Assembly (NCBI RefSeq): GCF_900096585.1
Contig: NZ_FMYH01000001.1
Span: 186,001-250,000, forward strand
Direction: 5' to 3'
Source of the DNA: Sanguibacter gelidistatuariae
GTDB lineage: Bacteria; Actinomycetota; Actinomycetes; Actinomycetales; Cellulomonadaceae
Length of the DNA stretch: 64,000 nucleotides
A program made the translations under genes and the position numbers. This document shows, piece by piece, positions 28,256 through 38,262 of this stretch. Numbering within the stretch: the stretch's first letter is position 1; each line of letters starts with the position of its first letter. The notes under the pieces were generated by a model that was not told where the DNA came from, made no database searches, and saw only the letters and a program-made list of their open reading frames with translations.

Positions 28256-29203
28256 ATGACGACTACCCCCACGATCCAGCCCGGCACAGCGCCGCTGCAG
28301 GTGATCCCGGAGAACGACAGGTCGGCCTCGCGCCGCCGTCGTACCGACAACCGGATTCTCGCGGCCTTCTCCGGCCCGTCCGTCCTCTGGTACCTGATCT
28401 TCACGATCGGTCCGCTCATCGCGATCTTCGTCATCAGTCTGCTGCGCTGGGGAGGCTTCCTGGCGACGCCGTCATGGGCGGGGCTCGACAACTACACCCG
28501 GATGTTCACCGACTCGGTGTTCCAGCAAGCCGTGCGCAACTCCGCGCTGCAGGTCATTGTTGTAGTCGTAGTGATGATGCCCCTGTCATTCATGCTCGGC
28601 TACTACCTCACCCTCAAGCCCCGCGGGCACCACGTCCTGCGCGTCGTGCTCTTCACCCCCGCGCTCATGTCGCTGTCCGCCATGGGAACCGTGTTCTACG
28701 CAATCTTCCAGCCGACCGGCATGGTCAACTCTGCGCTCGATGCAGTCGGGCTCGGCTCCCTGGCCACACCGTGGCTGGCCAACCCGAAGACCGCTCTGTG
28801 GGCGGTGATCGCCGTGAGCCTGTGGTCCGGCATCGGGTACACCGCCGTGCTGTTCGCGGCCCGGCTGACGGCGATCTCACCCGAGGTCTACGAGGCCGCA
28901 GCGATCGACGGCGCCGGCACCTGGCGGCGCATGTGGGGGATCGCGTTCCCGATCATCAAGGACTACTTCGGTGTCCTGACGATGCTCCAGTTCCTCTGGA
29001 ACCTGTTCGCCTCCGCGGGCGTGGTGCTGCTGCTCACCCGCGGCGGTCCGGGCAGCTCATCAACAACGCTGTCCTACCTCGTCTATGAAAAAGCCTTCGT
29101 GCAGTCGCAGGTGGGCTACAGCCAAGCTGTCGGTGTCTTCCTGTTCTTCATAGGCGTCATCGGCCTGGTGTCCATCCGCCGCGCGTTCCGGCAGAACTAC
29201 TAA
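28256..29203 (+). CDS. Sugar ABC transporter permease (MalF/LacF type)
   Basis: 315 residues from the ATG at 28256, which has AGAGAGG upstream and gives 'MTTTPTIQPGTAPLQV'. Six membrane segments follow a basic cytoplasmic N-terminus ('ASRRRRTDNRILAAF'). The ATPase-contact EAA loop reads 'YEAAAIDGAGTWRRMWGIAFPIIKD'. It pairs with the next gene as the inner-membrane channel. 'GGPGSSSTTLSYLVYEKAF' is the typical C-terminal block of the family. Confidence 0.92.
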   Translation: MTTTPTIQPGTAPLQVIPENDRSASRRRRTDNRILAAFSGPSVLWYLIFTIGPLIAIFVISLLRWGGFLATPSWAGLDNYTRMFTDSVFQQAVRNSALQVIVVVVVMMPLSFMLGYYLTLKPRGHHVLRVVLFTPALMSLSAMGTVFYAIFQPTGMVNSALDAVGLGSLATPWLANPKTALWAVIAVSLWSGIGYTAVLFAARLTAISPEVYEAAAIDGAGTWRRMWGIAFPIIKDYFGVLTMLQFLWNLFASAGVVLLLTRGGPGSSSTTLSYLVYEKAFVQSQVGYSQAVGVFLFFIGVIGLVSIRRAFRQNY

Positions 29204-29212
29204 GAGGCAGGC

Positions 29213-30076
29213 ATGTCCACAACTACCGCGCCCACCACCGCGCCACGACCTGTCCGTCGGCCCCGTCTCGTCGCGGGCCACATCCTCGCCTGGGCGTACG
29301 GCGCCCTCCTCCTCATCCCGCTCTACTACCTGCTGGTCTCCGCGTTCAAGCCGAACATCGAGATCTTCGACAAGCCCTTCGCCTTGCCCACGGGCCTGTC
29401 GCTGAAAAACTTCGCGTCGGCCTGGGAACGGGCCAGCCTGGGAACCGCCCTCAGCAACTCGATCCTCATCACGGCATCCGCGGCGCTGCTGACGCTCGCG
29501 CTCGCGATCCCGGCGTCGTACGCCCTGGCCCGCTCGCGCGGCCGGCTGGGAACCGCGATCGAACGGCTCTTCTCTATGGGCTTCCTCATCCCCGGCTTCG
29601 CCGCCCTGGTCCCCACGGTCCTGCTCGCCATCGCGCTGGGCATGTTCCAGACCCGGCTCTTCGTCATCCTCTTCATGCCGGCCACGGCGCTGCCGCTGTC
29701 GGTCGTGCTTCTCACCCAGTTCATGCGGACGGTGCCGGCCGAGCTCGAGGAGTCCGCGGTGCTCGACGGCGCCAACCGGTGGATGGTCCTCAAGGAGATC
29801 TACCTGCCGATCGCCATGCCAGGCATCGCGACAGTGACGATCCTCAACGTCCTGAACTTCTGGAACGAGTACCTCTTCACACTCATCCTCGGCGGGCCGA
29901 ACCCGAACGTGCGCACCGCGCAGGTGGCGCTGCCCACCCTGGTCTCGCAGACCTCGACCGACTACGGAGTTCTTGCCGCCGGAACGCTCCTGACCCTGCT
30001 GCCCGTCTATATCGCCTACATCCTGCTCTCCCGCCAGATGGAGAACGCCCTGCTCCAGGGTGCCGTCAAGGGCTGA
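29213..30076 (+). CDS. Sugar ABC transporter permease (MalG/LacG type)
   Basis: 287 residues, six membrane helices. 'ALLLIPLYYLLVSAFKPNIEIFDKP' is the family's N-terminal block, and the EAA loop is 'ELEESAVLDGANRWMVLKEIYLPIAMPG'. It ends with the common 'QMENALLQGAVKG' tail. It begins nine bases after the first permease, with AGAGGCAGG as ribosome-binding site. Partner and substrate as for the neighbouring genes. Confidence 0.92.
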   Translation: MSTTTAPTTAPRPVRRPRLVAGHILAWAYGALLLIPLYYLLVSAFKPNIEIFDKPFALPTGLSLKNFASAWERASLGTALSNSILITASAALLTLALAIPASYALARSRGRLGTAIERLFSMGFLIPGFAALVPTVLLAIALGMFQTRLFVILFMPATALPLSVVLLTQFMRTVPAELEESAVLDGANRWMVLKEIYLPIAMPGIATVTILNVLNFWNEYLFTLILGGPNPNVRTAQVALPTLVSQTSTDYGVLAAGTLLTLLPVYIAYILLSRQMENALLQGAVKG

Positions 30077-30108
30077 TCGTCTCCACCCACAACGTAAGGA
30101 CCCCTCGC

Positions 30109-31500
30109 ATGGCTACCTATGACATCCGTTCCTTCGGCGCCGTCGGTGACGGTACGACGAACGACGCCGCTGCTATCCAGGCCGCGATCGACGCGGCCAA
30201 CGCTGCGGGCGGCGGCGTCGTCGTCGTCCCCTCGGGCGCCACGTTCCGCACCGGCTCGATCGAGCTGCGCTCCTACGTCGAGCTGCACGTCGAGCGAGGC
30301 GCGGTGCTCGCCGGCAGCGGCAACCCCGCCGACTACACCCACCGCCTCGAGGTGGGCGCCCTGTCTGCAGGCGTCGTCGACCCCGAGAACGACCAGGCCC
30401 TCATGCTCATCACCGCACGCGACGCGACGAACATCGCGATCACCGGTGACGGCATCATCGACGGCGCCGGGCGGTACTTCATCGAGGAAGACCTCGGGTA
30501 CATCTACCGCTGCCCGAACCAGCGCCCCTTCACGGTGTTCCTCATCGGCACGAAGCACGTGACGATGCGTGACATCCGCCTGCAAGATGCAGCGCTGTGG
30601 TGCGTTCGTCTGTCGGGCTGCGAGGACGTGCTCATCCACGGCATCCAGATCGACACCGACCTCAAGATGCCCAACGCCGACGGGATCGACCTCGACCGCT
30701 GCCGCCGAGTGCGCATCAGCGACTGCGAGATCTCGAGCGCGGACGACTCGATCTCGCTCAAGACGTGCGAGGAGTTCGAGGGCTACGGCCCCACCGAAGA
30801 CATCGTCATCACCAACTGCACGCTCCAATCGACGTCCTCCGCGGTCGTCGTCGGAGTCGACGCGGTGGCCGACATCCGCAACGTGATCGTCTCCAACTGC
30901 GTGATCCGTTCCTCCCACCGCGGTCTGGCCGTCAACCTCGGCCAGGAGGGCAACTTCGAGAACATCCTGTTCAGCGACTGCATCGTGGAGACCCGCCACT
31001 TCGATCGCGGGTGGTGGGGTCACGGCGAACCCATCTACGTGAACGTCGGCGCCTGGCACGACGTCGTCGGACGCCTGCGCAACGTGCGGTTCCGCAATAT
31101 CCTGGCCCGCTCGGAGAACGGCGCGTACATCGCCGGCGACGCGCCCGGCCTCATCGAAGGTGTGGTCCTGGACGGCGTGCGCATCGAGCTCGACCGGTGG
31201 TCGCGCTGGCCGTCCGCCGAGTACGACCGCCGCCCCACCTCCAACGGCCCGGAGGTCTACAACCACCGCACGGCCGGCATCCACATCGACACCGCGAGCG
31301 ACGTGACGCTGCGCAACTGCGAGGTCGTCTGGGCGAGCACTCCCGAGGAGTTCGGGCACGCGGTCGAGGCGATCGACGTCGAGGGGCTCGTCATCGAGAA
31401 CCTGCGGGGCACGTCGGCCCACCCGGACGAGCTCGAGACCGTGCGCGAGCACACCCGGTCGCCCGGCGAGGCGCGCTACCCGCGTCCCGTCCTGGCCTGA
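30109..31500 (+). CDS. Glycoside hydrolase family 28 (polygalacturonase-like), intracellular
   Basis: 463 residues of right-handed beta-helix starting 'MATYDIRSFGAVGDGTTNDA', the usual GH28/pectate-lyase-like N-terminus. Active-site signatures are present: 'NADGIDLDRC' (cf. NTDG), 'SADDSISLK' (the DD pair) and 'SSHRGLAVN' (cf. GHG). No signal peptide is seen, so it should act in the cytoplasm on imported oligosaccharides, probably by removing galacturonosyl or related end residues. It sits between the permeases and a beta-mannosidase in one operon. The exact linkage cleaved cannot be read from sequence; some GH28 members act on rhamnogalacturonan or xylogalacturonan. Confidence 0.85.
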   Translation: MATYDIRSFGAVGDGTTNDAAAIQAAIDAANAAGGGVVVVPSGATFRTGSIELRSYVELHVERGAVLAGSGNPADYTHRLEVGALSAGVVDPENDQALMLITARDATNIAITGDGIIDGAGRYFIEEDLGYIYRCPNQRPFTVFLIGTKHVTMRDIRLQDAALWCVRLSGCEDVLIHGIQIDTDLKMPNADGIDLDRCRRVRISDCEISSADDSISLKTCEEFEGYGPTEDIVITNCTLQSTSSAVVVGVDAVADIRNVIVSNCVIRSSHRGLAVNLGQEGNFENILFSDCIVETRHFDRGWWGHGEPIYVNVGAWHDVVGRLRNVRFRNILARSENGAYIAGDAPGLIEGVVLDGVRIELDRWSRWPSAEYDRRPTSNGPEVYNHRTAGIHIDTASDVTLRNCEVVWASTPEEFGHAVEAIDVEGLVIENLRGTSAHPDELETVREHTRSPGEARYPRPVLA

Positions 31501-31548
31501 CCGAGACCTCCCGCAGCCCACAGCGAACTAGCACCACGAAGGATTGAC

Positions 31549-34014
31549 ATGCTCTCCACCAAGGATCTGACCGACGACTGGGTCCTGCGGGTCGGTGTCC
31601 CTGACGGGACCGCCCCGCAGGACGTCGAGCTCTGGACGGTGCCCGCGACCGTCCCCGGCTCGGTCCACACCGACCTGCTGGCCCAGGACCTCATCGCCGA
31701 CCCGTATCTGGACCGCAACGAGGACCAGCAGCACTGGATCGGACGCAGCACATGGGAGTACCGGACCACGTTCCAGGGCGTGGCCGACGGCACGCGCCAC
31801 GAGCTCGCCTTCGACGGCCTGGACACCGTGGCCAGCATCGAGGTCAACGGCACCCACGTCGCCTCGACCGCGAACATGCACCGCGAGTACCGCTTCGACG
31901 TGACTCACCTCGTGCGCAGCGGCGCGAACGACCTCGTCGTGGTCTTTGGCTCCGCCTATGACTACGCAGAGCAAGTTCGTCGCACGCTCGGCGACCGGCC
32001 GAACGTCTACCCCGAGCCGTTCCAGTACATCCGCAAGATGGCCAGCAACTTCGGCTGGGACTGGGGGCCGACCCTCGTGACGGCCGGGATCTGGAAGATG
32101 GTGCGGCTGGAGACCTGGACGACCGCCCGTCTTGGCGGGGTGCGTCCCTTCGTGCGGATCGACGGCGCCGACGGCGTGGTCGAGGTGCACGTGGAGGTCG
32201 AGCGAGCGCCGGGAACCGGCGGCCAGCTCGTGCTCGACGTCGAGGTCGCCGGGGTCCGCGCGACGGCGACCCTCGCCCCCGGTGCGACACAAGCCGTGGT
32301 CGAGGTCCGCGTCCCGGACGTGGACGTGTGGTGGCCCCTGGGCTACGGCGACCAGCCGCTGTACAACCTCACCGTGGGTCTCGGGTCGGGCGACGCCGAG
32401 CTCGACGTGTGGACGCGCCGCATCGGCTTCCGCACGGTCGAGCTCCAGGTCGAGCCCGACGACGCGGGCACGAGCTTCGCGATCGTCGTCAACGGCGAGT
32501 CTGTGTTCGTCCGCGGCGCCAACTGGATCCCCGACGACTGCTTCGTCGCCCGGGTGGGCGCCGACCGCTACCGCACGCGCGTCGACCAGGCTGTCGGCGC
32601 CAACATCAACCTGCTGCGAATCTGGGGCGGCGGGATCTACGAGAAGGACGAGTTCTACGACGCGTGCGACGAGGCCGGCGTGCTCGTCTGGCAGGACTTC
32701 CTCTTCGCGTGCGCGGCCTACCCGGAAGGCGAGCCGCTGCGCTCGGAGGTCGAGGGCGAGGCCCGCGACAACGTGCGCCGTCTCATGCCGCACCCCAGCC
32801 TCGTGCTGTGGAACGGCAACAACGAGAACATCTGGGGCTTCGAGGACTGGGACTGGAAGGAACCGCTGGCTGGCCGCGACTGGGGTGGGGGCTACTACTT
32901 CGACCTCCTCCCAGAGATCGTCGCCGAGATCGACCCCACCCGGCCGTACTGGCCCGGGTCGCCGTACTCGGGCTCCGCGGACCTGCACCCCAACGACCCG
33001 AACCACGGCAACCACCACTCCTGGGAGGTGTGGAACCGCCAGGACTACGCAACCTACGCCGACGACAGGCCGCGGTTCGTCTCGGAGTTCGGCTTCCAGG
33101 GCCCGCCCCAATGGGCCACGATCGAACGGTCAGTCCACGACCAGCCGCTCGCGATCGACTCACCTGGGATGCTGCACCACCAGCGTGCCGACGACGGTAA
33201 CGGCAAACTCGCCCGCGGCATGGCACCTCACCTGCCCGAGCCGCACGACGTCGAGGAGTGGCACTACCTCACCCAGCTCAACCAGGCACGCGCGGTGACC
33301 TTCGCGATCGAGCACTACCGTGCGCTGTGGCCGCACTGCATGGGCTCGATCGTCTGGCAGCTCAACGACTGCTGGCCTGTCACCTCATGGGCTGCAATCG
33401 ACGGCGACGGTCGCCGCAAGCCCCTGTGGTACGCGCTGCGACGCGTGTACGACGACCGGCTCGTGGTGGTGCACCCCAGTGACGGGGGCGGCCTGGAGGT
33501 GGTCGTGGTCAACGATGCCCCCCATCCATGGACAGGTGACCTCGTCGTCGAGCGGATGGCCCTCGACGGCACGGTCCTGGACCGGTTCACGGTCGCGGTA
33601 GACGCGAGCGCCCGTGCGAGTGTGCAGGTCGCGTTGCCGCCAGCCGTGGCACGCGCCGTCGACGAGGCTGGCGAGGTGCTCGTCGCGACCCTGGGCGACC
33701 GGCGGGCGGTGCGGCCCTTCGCCGAGGACGTCGCGCTGCGTCTCGTCGACCCGGGCCTGCGGACGGTCGTGCGCGAGACCAAAGAGGGTGTGGCGGTCGA
33801 GGTGCACGCCACGGGGTTTGCTCGCGACCTCGTGCTCGCCGCCGACCGGGTGGCCCCCGGCGCAGAGGTCGACGACCAGTTGGTCACGCTGCTGCCGGGT
33901 GAGTCGCACACCTTCCATGTGCGCACCACCGTGGCCGCCGACGACCCCCGCTGGTATGGCGCGCACGTGCTCTTCTGCGTCAATGACGTGAAGGTATCGC
34001 ACGTGGTCGGGTAG
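31549..34014 (+). CDS. Glycoside hydrolase family 2 beta-mannosidase
   Basis: 821 residues, the normal size. GH2 sugar-binding domain first ('WTVPATVPGSVHTDLLA', 'WEYRTTFQ', 'YIRKMASNFGWDWGPTLVTAG'), then immunoglobulin-like and TIM-barrel domains. The acid/base Glu is in 'LWNGNNENIWGFEDW' (about 426) and the nucleophile Glu in 'FVSEFGFQGPPQW' (about 513). 'FVRGANWIPDDCF' and 'LRIWGGGIYEKDEFYD' are strong beta-mannosidase markers. It releases terminal beta-mannose from imported oligosaccharides in the cytoplasm; no signal peptide. It lies 48 bases after GH28 with its own GAAGGA ribosome-binding site. Confidence 0.92.
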   Translation: MLSTKDLTDDWVLRVGVPDGTAPQDVELWTVPATVPGSVHTDLLAQDLIADPYLDRNEDQQHWIGRSTWEYRTTFQGVADGTRHELAFDGLDTVASIEVNGTHVASTANMHREYRFDVTHLVRSGANDLVVVFGSAYDYAEQVRRTLGDRPNVYPEPFQYIRKMASNFGWDWGPTLVTAGIWKMVRLETWTTARLGGVRPFVRIDGADGVVEVHVEVERAPGTGGQLVLDVEVAGVRATATLAPGATQAVVEVRVPDVDVWWPLGYGDQPLYNLTVGLGSGDAELDVWTRRIGFRTVELQVEPDDAGTSFAIVVNGESVFVRGANWIPDDCFVARVGADRYRTRVDQAVGANINLLRIWGGGIYEKDEFYDACDEAGVLVWQDFLFACAAYPEGEPLRSEVEGEARDNVRRLMPHPSLVLWNGNNENIWGFEDWDWKEPLAGRDWGGGYYFDLLPEIVAEIDPTRPYWPGSPYSGSADLHPNDPNHGNHHSWEVWNRQDYATYADDRPRFVSEFGFQGPPQWATIERSVHDQPLAIDSPGMLHHQRADDGNGKLARGMAPHLPEPHDVEEWHYLTQLNQARAVTFAIEHYRALWPHCMGSIVWQLNDCWPVTSWAAIDGDGRRKPLWYALRRVYDDRLVVVHPSDGGGLEVVVVNDAPHPWTGDLVVERMALDGTVLDRFTVAVDASARASVQVALPPAVARAVDEAGEVLVATLGDRRAVRPFAEDVALRLVDPGLRTVVRETKEGVAVEVHATGFARDLVLAADRVAPGAEVDDQLVTLLPGESHTFHVRTTVAADDPRWYGAHVLFCVNDVKVSHVVG

Positions 34015-34051
34015 TCTCCGCGAAAGATATGAATAACGAATGAGGTGACGG

Positions 34052-35089
34052 ATGGCACGGCCCACGATCGTGGACATCGCCCGCGCTGCGGGCGTATCCA
34101 AGGGGGCCGTGTCGTTCGCGCTCAACGGTCGCCCCGGGGTCTCGGACAAGACCCGGGCACGAGTGCAGCAGGTCGCCGCGGAGATGGGCTGGTTGCCCAA
34201 CGTCGCAGCCCGGTCGCTCGCGGGGACCCGGGCCGGAGCGATCGGGCTCGTGTTCGCGCGTTCAGCCGACACCTTGTCCGCCGAGCCCTTCTTCATGCGG
34301 CTGATCGCCGGCATCGAGTCGGAACTGTCGCTGCGGTCGGTCGCCCTGGTCTTCCAGGTCGTCACCGACCATACCGCCGAGATCGCCACCTATCGGCGGT
34401 GGGCCGCAGAACGGCGGGTGGACGGGCTGCTCGTCGTCGATCCCTTCGTCGACGACGACAGGATCGGTCCCCTCGACGAACTCGCTATGCCATCAGTGTT
34501 CGTGGGAGTCCCGCCCTCCGACGACCTCGTCGCAGGTGTCTGGAGCGACGACGCGACCTCGATGTCGCAGGTGCTCAAACACCTCGTCGGGCTCGGGCAC
34601 AAACGGGTGGTGCGCGTGGCCGGCAGCAACAACCACCAACACGTCCAGGTGCGCAACGAGACGTTCCGCCGGATCAGCGCCGAGCTGGGTCTTGATGAGG
34701 CGATGATCGTCGAGACCGACTACACCGCCGAGCAGGGCGCCCAGGCCACTCGCGCGATACTCATGTCCCCCCGACCCCCGAGTGCGATCATCTACGACAA
34801 TGACGTCATGGCCGTGGCTGGGCTGGGCGTGACCCAACAGTTGCGCATCGACGTGCCCGGCGAGTTGTCCCTCGTCGCGTGGGACGACTCGCAGATGTGC
34901 CGGATCTGCCATCCGACCATGACCGCGCTCGGCCGCGACATCGAAAACTTCGGTGCCACCGCTGCCTCACTGCTCCTCGACATGCTCGACGGTCAGCCCC
35001 CGCGCAAGATCGAGACGCCGGCTGGCGTGCTCATTGCGCGGGGCAGCACCGGCCCCGTCGACGCACAGATGCACACGACGCCCCGCTGA
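34052..35089 (+). CDS. LacI-family transcriptional regulator of the GH28/GH2 locus
   Basis: 345 residues. N-terminal LacI helix-turn-helix 'TIVDIARAAGVSKGAVSFALNGRPGVSDKTR', hinge 'LPNVAARSLAG', then a periplasmic-binding-protein-like sensor ('AIGLVFARSADTL', 'GLLVVDPFVDDD', 'AIIYDNDVMAVAGLG', 'SLVAWDDSQMCRICHP'). It probably represses the operon through the paired sites at 26837-26881 and is released by an oligosaccharide derived from the substrate. It is the last gene of the locus, 37 bases after the mannosidase. Confidence 0.9.
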   Translation: MARPTIVDIARAAGVSKGAVSFALNGRPGVSDKTRARVQQVAAEMGWLPNVAARSLAGTRAGAIGLVFARSADTLSAEPFFMRLIAGIESELSLRSVALVFQVVTDHTAEIATYRRWAAERRVDGLLVVDPFVDDDRIGPLDELAMPSVFVGVPPSDDLVAGVWSDDATSMSQVLKHLVGLGHKRVVRVAGSNNHQHVQVRNETFRRISAELGLDEAMIVETDYTAEQGAQATRAILMSPRPPSAIIYDNDVMAVAGLGVTQQLRIDVPGELSLVAWDDSQMCRICHPTMTALGRDIENFGATAASLLLDMLDGQPPRKIETPAGVLIARGSTGPVDAQMHTTPR

Positions 35090-35107
35090 ACCCAGGTCCA
35101 CCCGAGC

Positions 35108-35269
35108 TTCGTGCTGGTCACCGGCGCAGACAGCCTGGAACTCATCGCCGTCTACATCAGGATGCTCGGGCTCGACTTCCACGTCACCTCGCCGCCCGAG
35201 CTCGTGCAGCGCCGGGAACCAGCCACGGGGTCGTCTGTTTTGCTTGGGGTCGTCTATCTGGCTGAATAG
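35108..35269 (+). pseudogene. Remnant of a WYL-domain regulator C-terminus
   Basis: The frame reads 'FVLVTGADSLELIAVYIRMLG' then 'LDFHVTSPPELVQ', which matches the end of WYL-domain transcription factors ('...LGxDFxVxxPPELxxxL'). The frame then enters the 26-bp dispersed repeat and stops in the loop of the hairpin at 35246. There is no start codon or upstream domain. It is a tail fragment only. Confidence 0.55.
35210..35235 (+). repeat. 26-bp dispersed repeat, copy 2
   Basis: Identical to 26178-26203. Here it follows the WYL remnant, and its last ten bases (GGGGTCGTCT-like) are echoed in the left arm of the adjacent hairpin. Confidence 0.75.
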
Positions 35270-35277
35270 ACGACCCC
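35246..35277. terminator. Strong hairpin between convergent lacI and sulfurtransferase genes
   Basis: Perfect 12-base stem (GGGGTCGTCTAT, 35246-35257; complement 35266-35277) with an eight-base loop, placed between two convergent genes. There is no T-run on either strand, but position and strength fit a bidirectional terminator in a high-GC genome. Confidence 0.6.
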
Positions 35278-35294
35278 GTCGGGCGCAGGTGATC

Positions 35295-36451
<1,157 letters not shown>

Positions 36452-36455
<4 letters not shown>

Positions 36456-37399
36456 CTCACGCCCTGCGCCACGAGCTCATCCGCCAGCTGACCCGCGGCA
36501 CCCAGGTACGCGGTAGTCGTCGCCCCGGGCAGCCCGGACAGGTCCGGGATCGCGCCGTTGTCGGCGAGCCAGTGCGCGTAGGAGGCAACGACATCGTCGT
36601 GGATAACGCCCCACCGGTCGCCTGCGAACCACGTCGGGGAGATGAGCGCGAAGGAGCGACGGATCGCCTCGCGCGAGAAGTACGGGGCGACCTTGTCGAA
36701 CTCGGCGGGTGCGTCCGGGGCGGTGGCCGCCTGACGGAAGCCCTGCTCGGCGGCCCGCAGCAGCCCGCGGAGCGCATCCGCGTTCGCCTCGGCCCACTCC
36801 TCGCGCGCCACGAGGACGTAGGAGGGGAAGGCGGGTGCGCCGTGGTCCTTGACCGGCCAGCTCAGCCGGTCCTCGCCCGTGTACGGGTCGAAGAGCTCGT
36901 CCCAGGCCCAGTACGCGCCGAAGTACGCGTCGGCGAAGCCGTCGAGCAGATCCTGGGACTGGAGCTCGCGGGACCCGGAGTCCACGACGACGATCGCGTC
37001 CGGGTCGCCGCCGTCGGCCGCGACGAGGTGGCGGACCATGGCGAGGCCGCGCGGGGTGGGGTTGAGCGCCACGCGCCGGCCGGCGAGGTCGCGGGGCCGG
37101 GTGATGCCGAGGGACCCGAGGGAGTGGATCGACTCCAGGCCGGTCTGGTTGATCGTCGCGACCGCGACGACCTTCTGGCCGCGAGCGCGGGCCGCGAGCA
37201 GCCGGTTGGTCGGCACGACGCCGAGGTCGCCCTCCCCGCGGGCCAGGTGGGCGAGTGTGTCCCCGCGTCCCGGGTCGACGACGCCGATGCGCAGGTCGAT
37301 CCCGGCGGCCGCAGTGTGGCCGTGGGTGCGCGCAGCGTAGAACCCGGCGTCGTTGGGCCAGGGGTGGTAGTAGCCGAGGATGAGCCGGGCGACGGTCAT
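36452..37399 (-). CDS. NMT1/ThiY-like binding-protein paralogue without a signal peptide
   Basis: 315 residues. The fold is that of NMT1/THI5-type periplasmic binding proteins: 'LILGYYHPWPNDAGFYAAR', 'LARGEGDLGVVPTNRLLAARARGQKV', 'GRRVALNPTPRGLAMVRHLV', 'DAYFGAYWAWDELF'. Unlike the lipoprotein earlier in the operon it begins directly with the mature fold and lacks signal sequence and lipobox, so it is predicted cytoplasmic. The Lys/His pair that makes yeast THI5 an HMP-P synthase is not visible in the corresponding 'LGVVPTNRLL' segment. Role unclear: ligand sensor, chaperone or enzyme. It overlaps both the ATPase gene before it and the sulfurtransferase after it by four bases. Confidence 0.75.
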
Positions 37400-38262
37400 G
37401 AGAGCTCCAGTGAGGTCAGTGCGGACGGAGTGGAAGCGGCGTCGGGCAGGCGCAGGCCAGAGCCAGCGGTGCCAACGCTGGCGCCGGGCAGGCGAGCCCC
37501 GGCGTCGCGCAGGAGCGACGTGAGGTCGCGGCGCAGCCGGACGAACTCCGCGGAGTCGACGACGCTCTCCTCGCGGGGCCGGTCGAAGGGCACGACCACC
37601 TTCTCGATCACCCGGGCCGGGCGCGCGGACAGGACGTAGATGGTGTCGGAGAGCAGGAGCGCCTCTTCGATGTTGTGGGTGATGAACAGGACCGACCGGC
37701 GGGTCTCCTCCCACAGGTGCAGCAGCCAGCGCTGCATGTCCGAGCGGGTGAGCGCGTCGAGGGCGCTGAACGGCTCGTCCAGGCACATGAAGGGCCGCGG
37801 CGAGAGGAGCGCGCGCAGGAAGGCGACGCGCTGCTGCATGCCGCCGGACAGCGTGTGCGGGAGGGAGTCGGCGAAGTCGGCGAGGCCGATCCGGTCCAGC
37901 CAGGCGCGGGCCTGGTCGGTCGAGTCCGGCCCGCGCACGCCCGCGATCTCCTGGGCCAGCAGGACGTTGTCCAGGACCGTGCGCCACGGGAACAGGGCGG
38001 GCTGCTGGGGCATGTGGCTGATGTGTCCGGTGGTCCCGGTGATGTCCTCGTCGTCAAGGAGGACGTGGCCGGACTGCGGCAGCACCAGCCCACCGACGAC
38101 GTGCAGCAGCGTGCTCTTGCCCGCCCCGGACGGTCCGATGATCGAGACGAACTCGCCCGGCTCCACGGTGAGGGAGACGCCGTCGAGCACGTCGAGGTCA
38201 CCGGTCGGTGACGGGTAGCTCACGCTGACGTCGGTCAAGGTGAGGCGCGGGTCAACGGTCAC
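37396..38262 (-). CDS. ABC transporter ATPase (NitT/TauT/ThiZ type)
   Basis: 288 residues. Walker A 'GPSGAGKSTLLHVVGG', Q-loop 'MPQQPALFPWRTVLDN', signature 'LSGGMQQRVAFLRALL', Walker B 'MCLDEPFSALD', and switch His 'LFITHNIEEALLLSD' are all intact. Such ATPases energise import of pyrimidines, sulfonates or nitrate; with a ThiY-like binding protein the pyrimidine precursor of thiamine is the best guess. It starts 11 bases inside the permease gene and its stop overlaps the next start (ATGA). Confidence 0.9.
   Translation of the reverse strand: MTVDPRLTLTDVSVSYPSPTGDLDVLDGVSLTVEPGEFVSIIGPSGAGKSTLLHVVGGLVLPQSGHVLLDDEDITGTTGHISHMPQQPALFPWRTVLDNVLLAQEIAGVRGPDSTDQARAWLDRIGLADFADSLPHTLSGGMQQRVAFLRALLSPRPFMCLDEPFSALDALTRSDMQRWLLHLWEETRRSVLFITHNIEEALLLSDTIYVLSARPARVIEKVVVPFDRPREESVVDSAEFVRLRRDLTSLLRDAGARLPGASVGTAGSGLRLPDAASTPSALTSLELS

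Noticed and set aside
31528-33111. Long minus-strand frame across the beta-mannosidase
   Set aside because: Shadow; the sense strand has complete GH2 catalytic motifs.
35210-35277. tRNA or attachment-site remnant
   Set aside because: A GGTTCCCGG-like string on the minus strand resembles a T-arm, but no cloverleaf or GGTTCRA core could be assembled.
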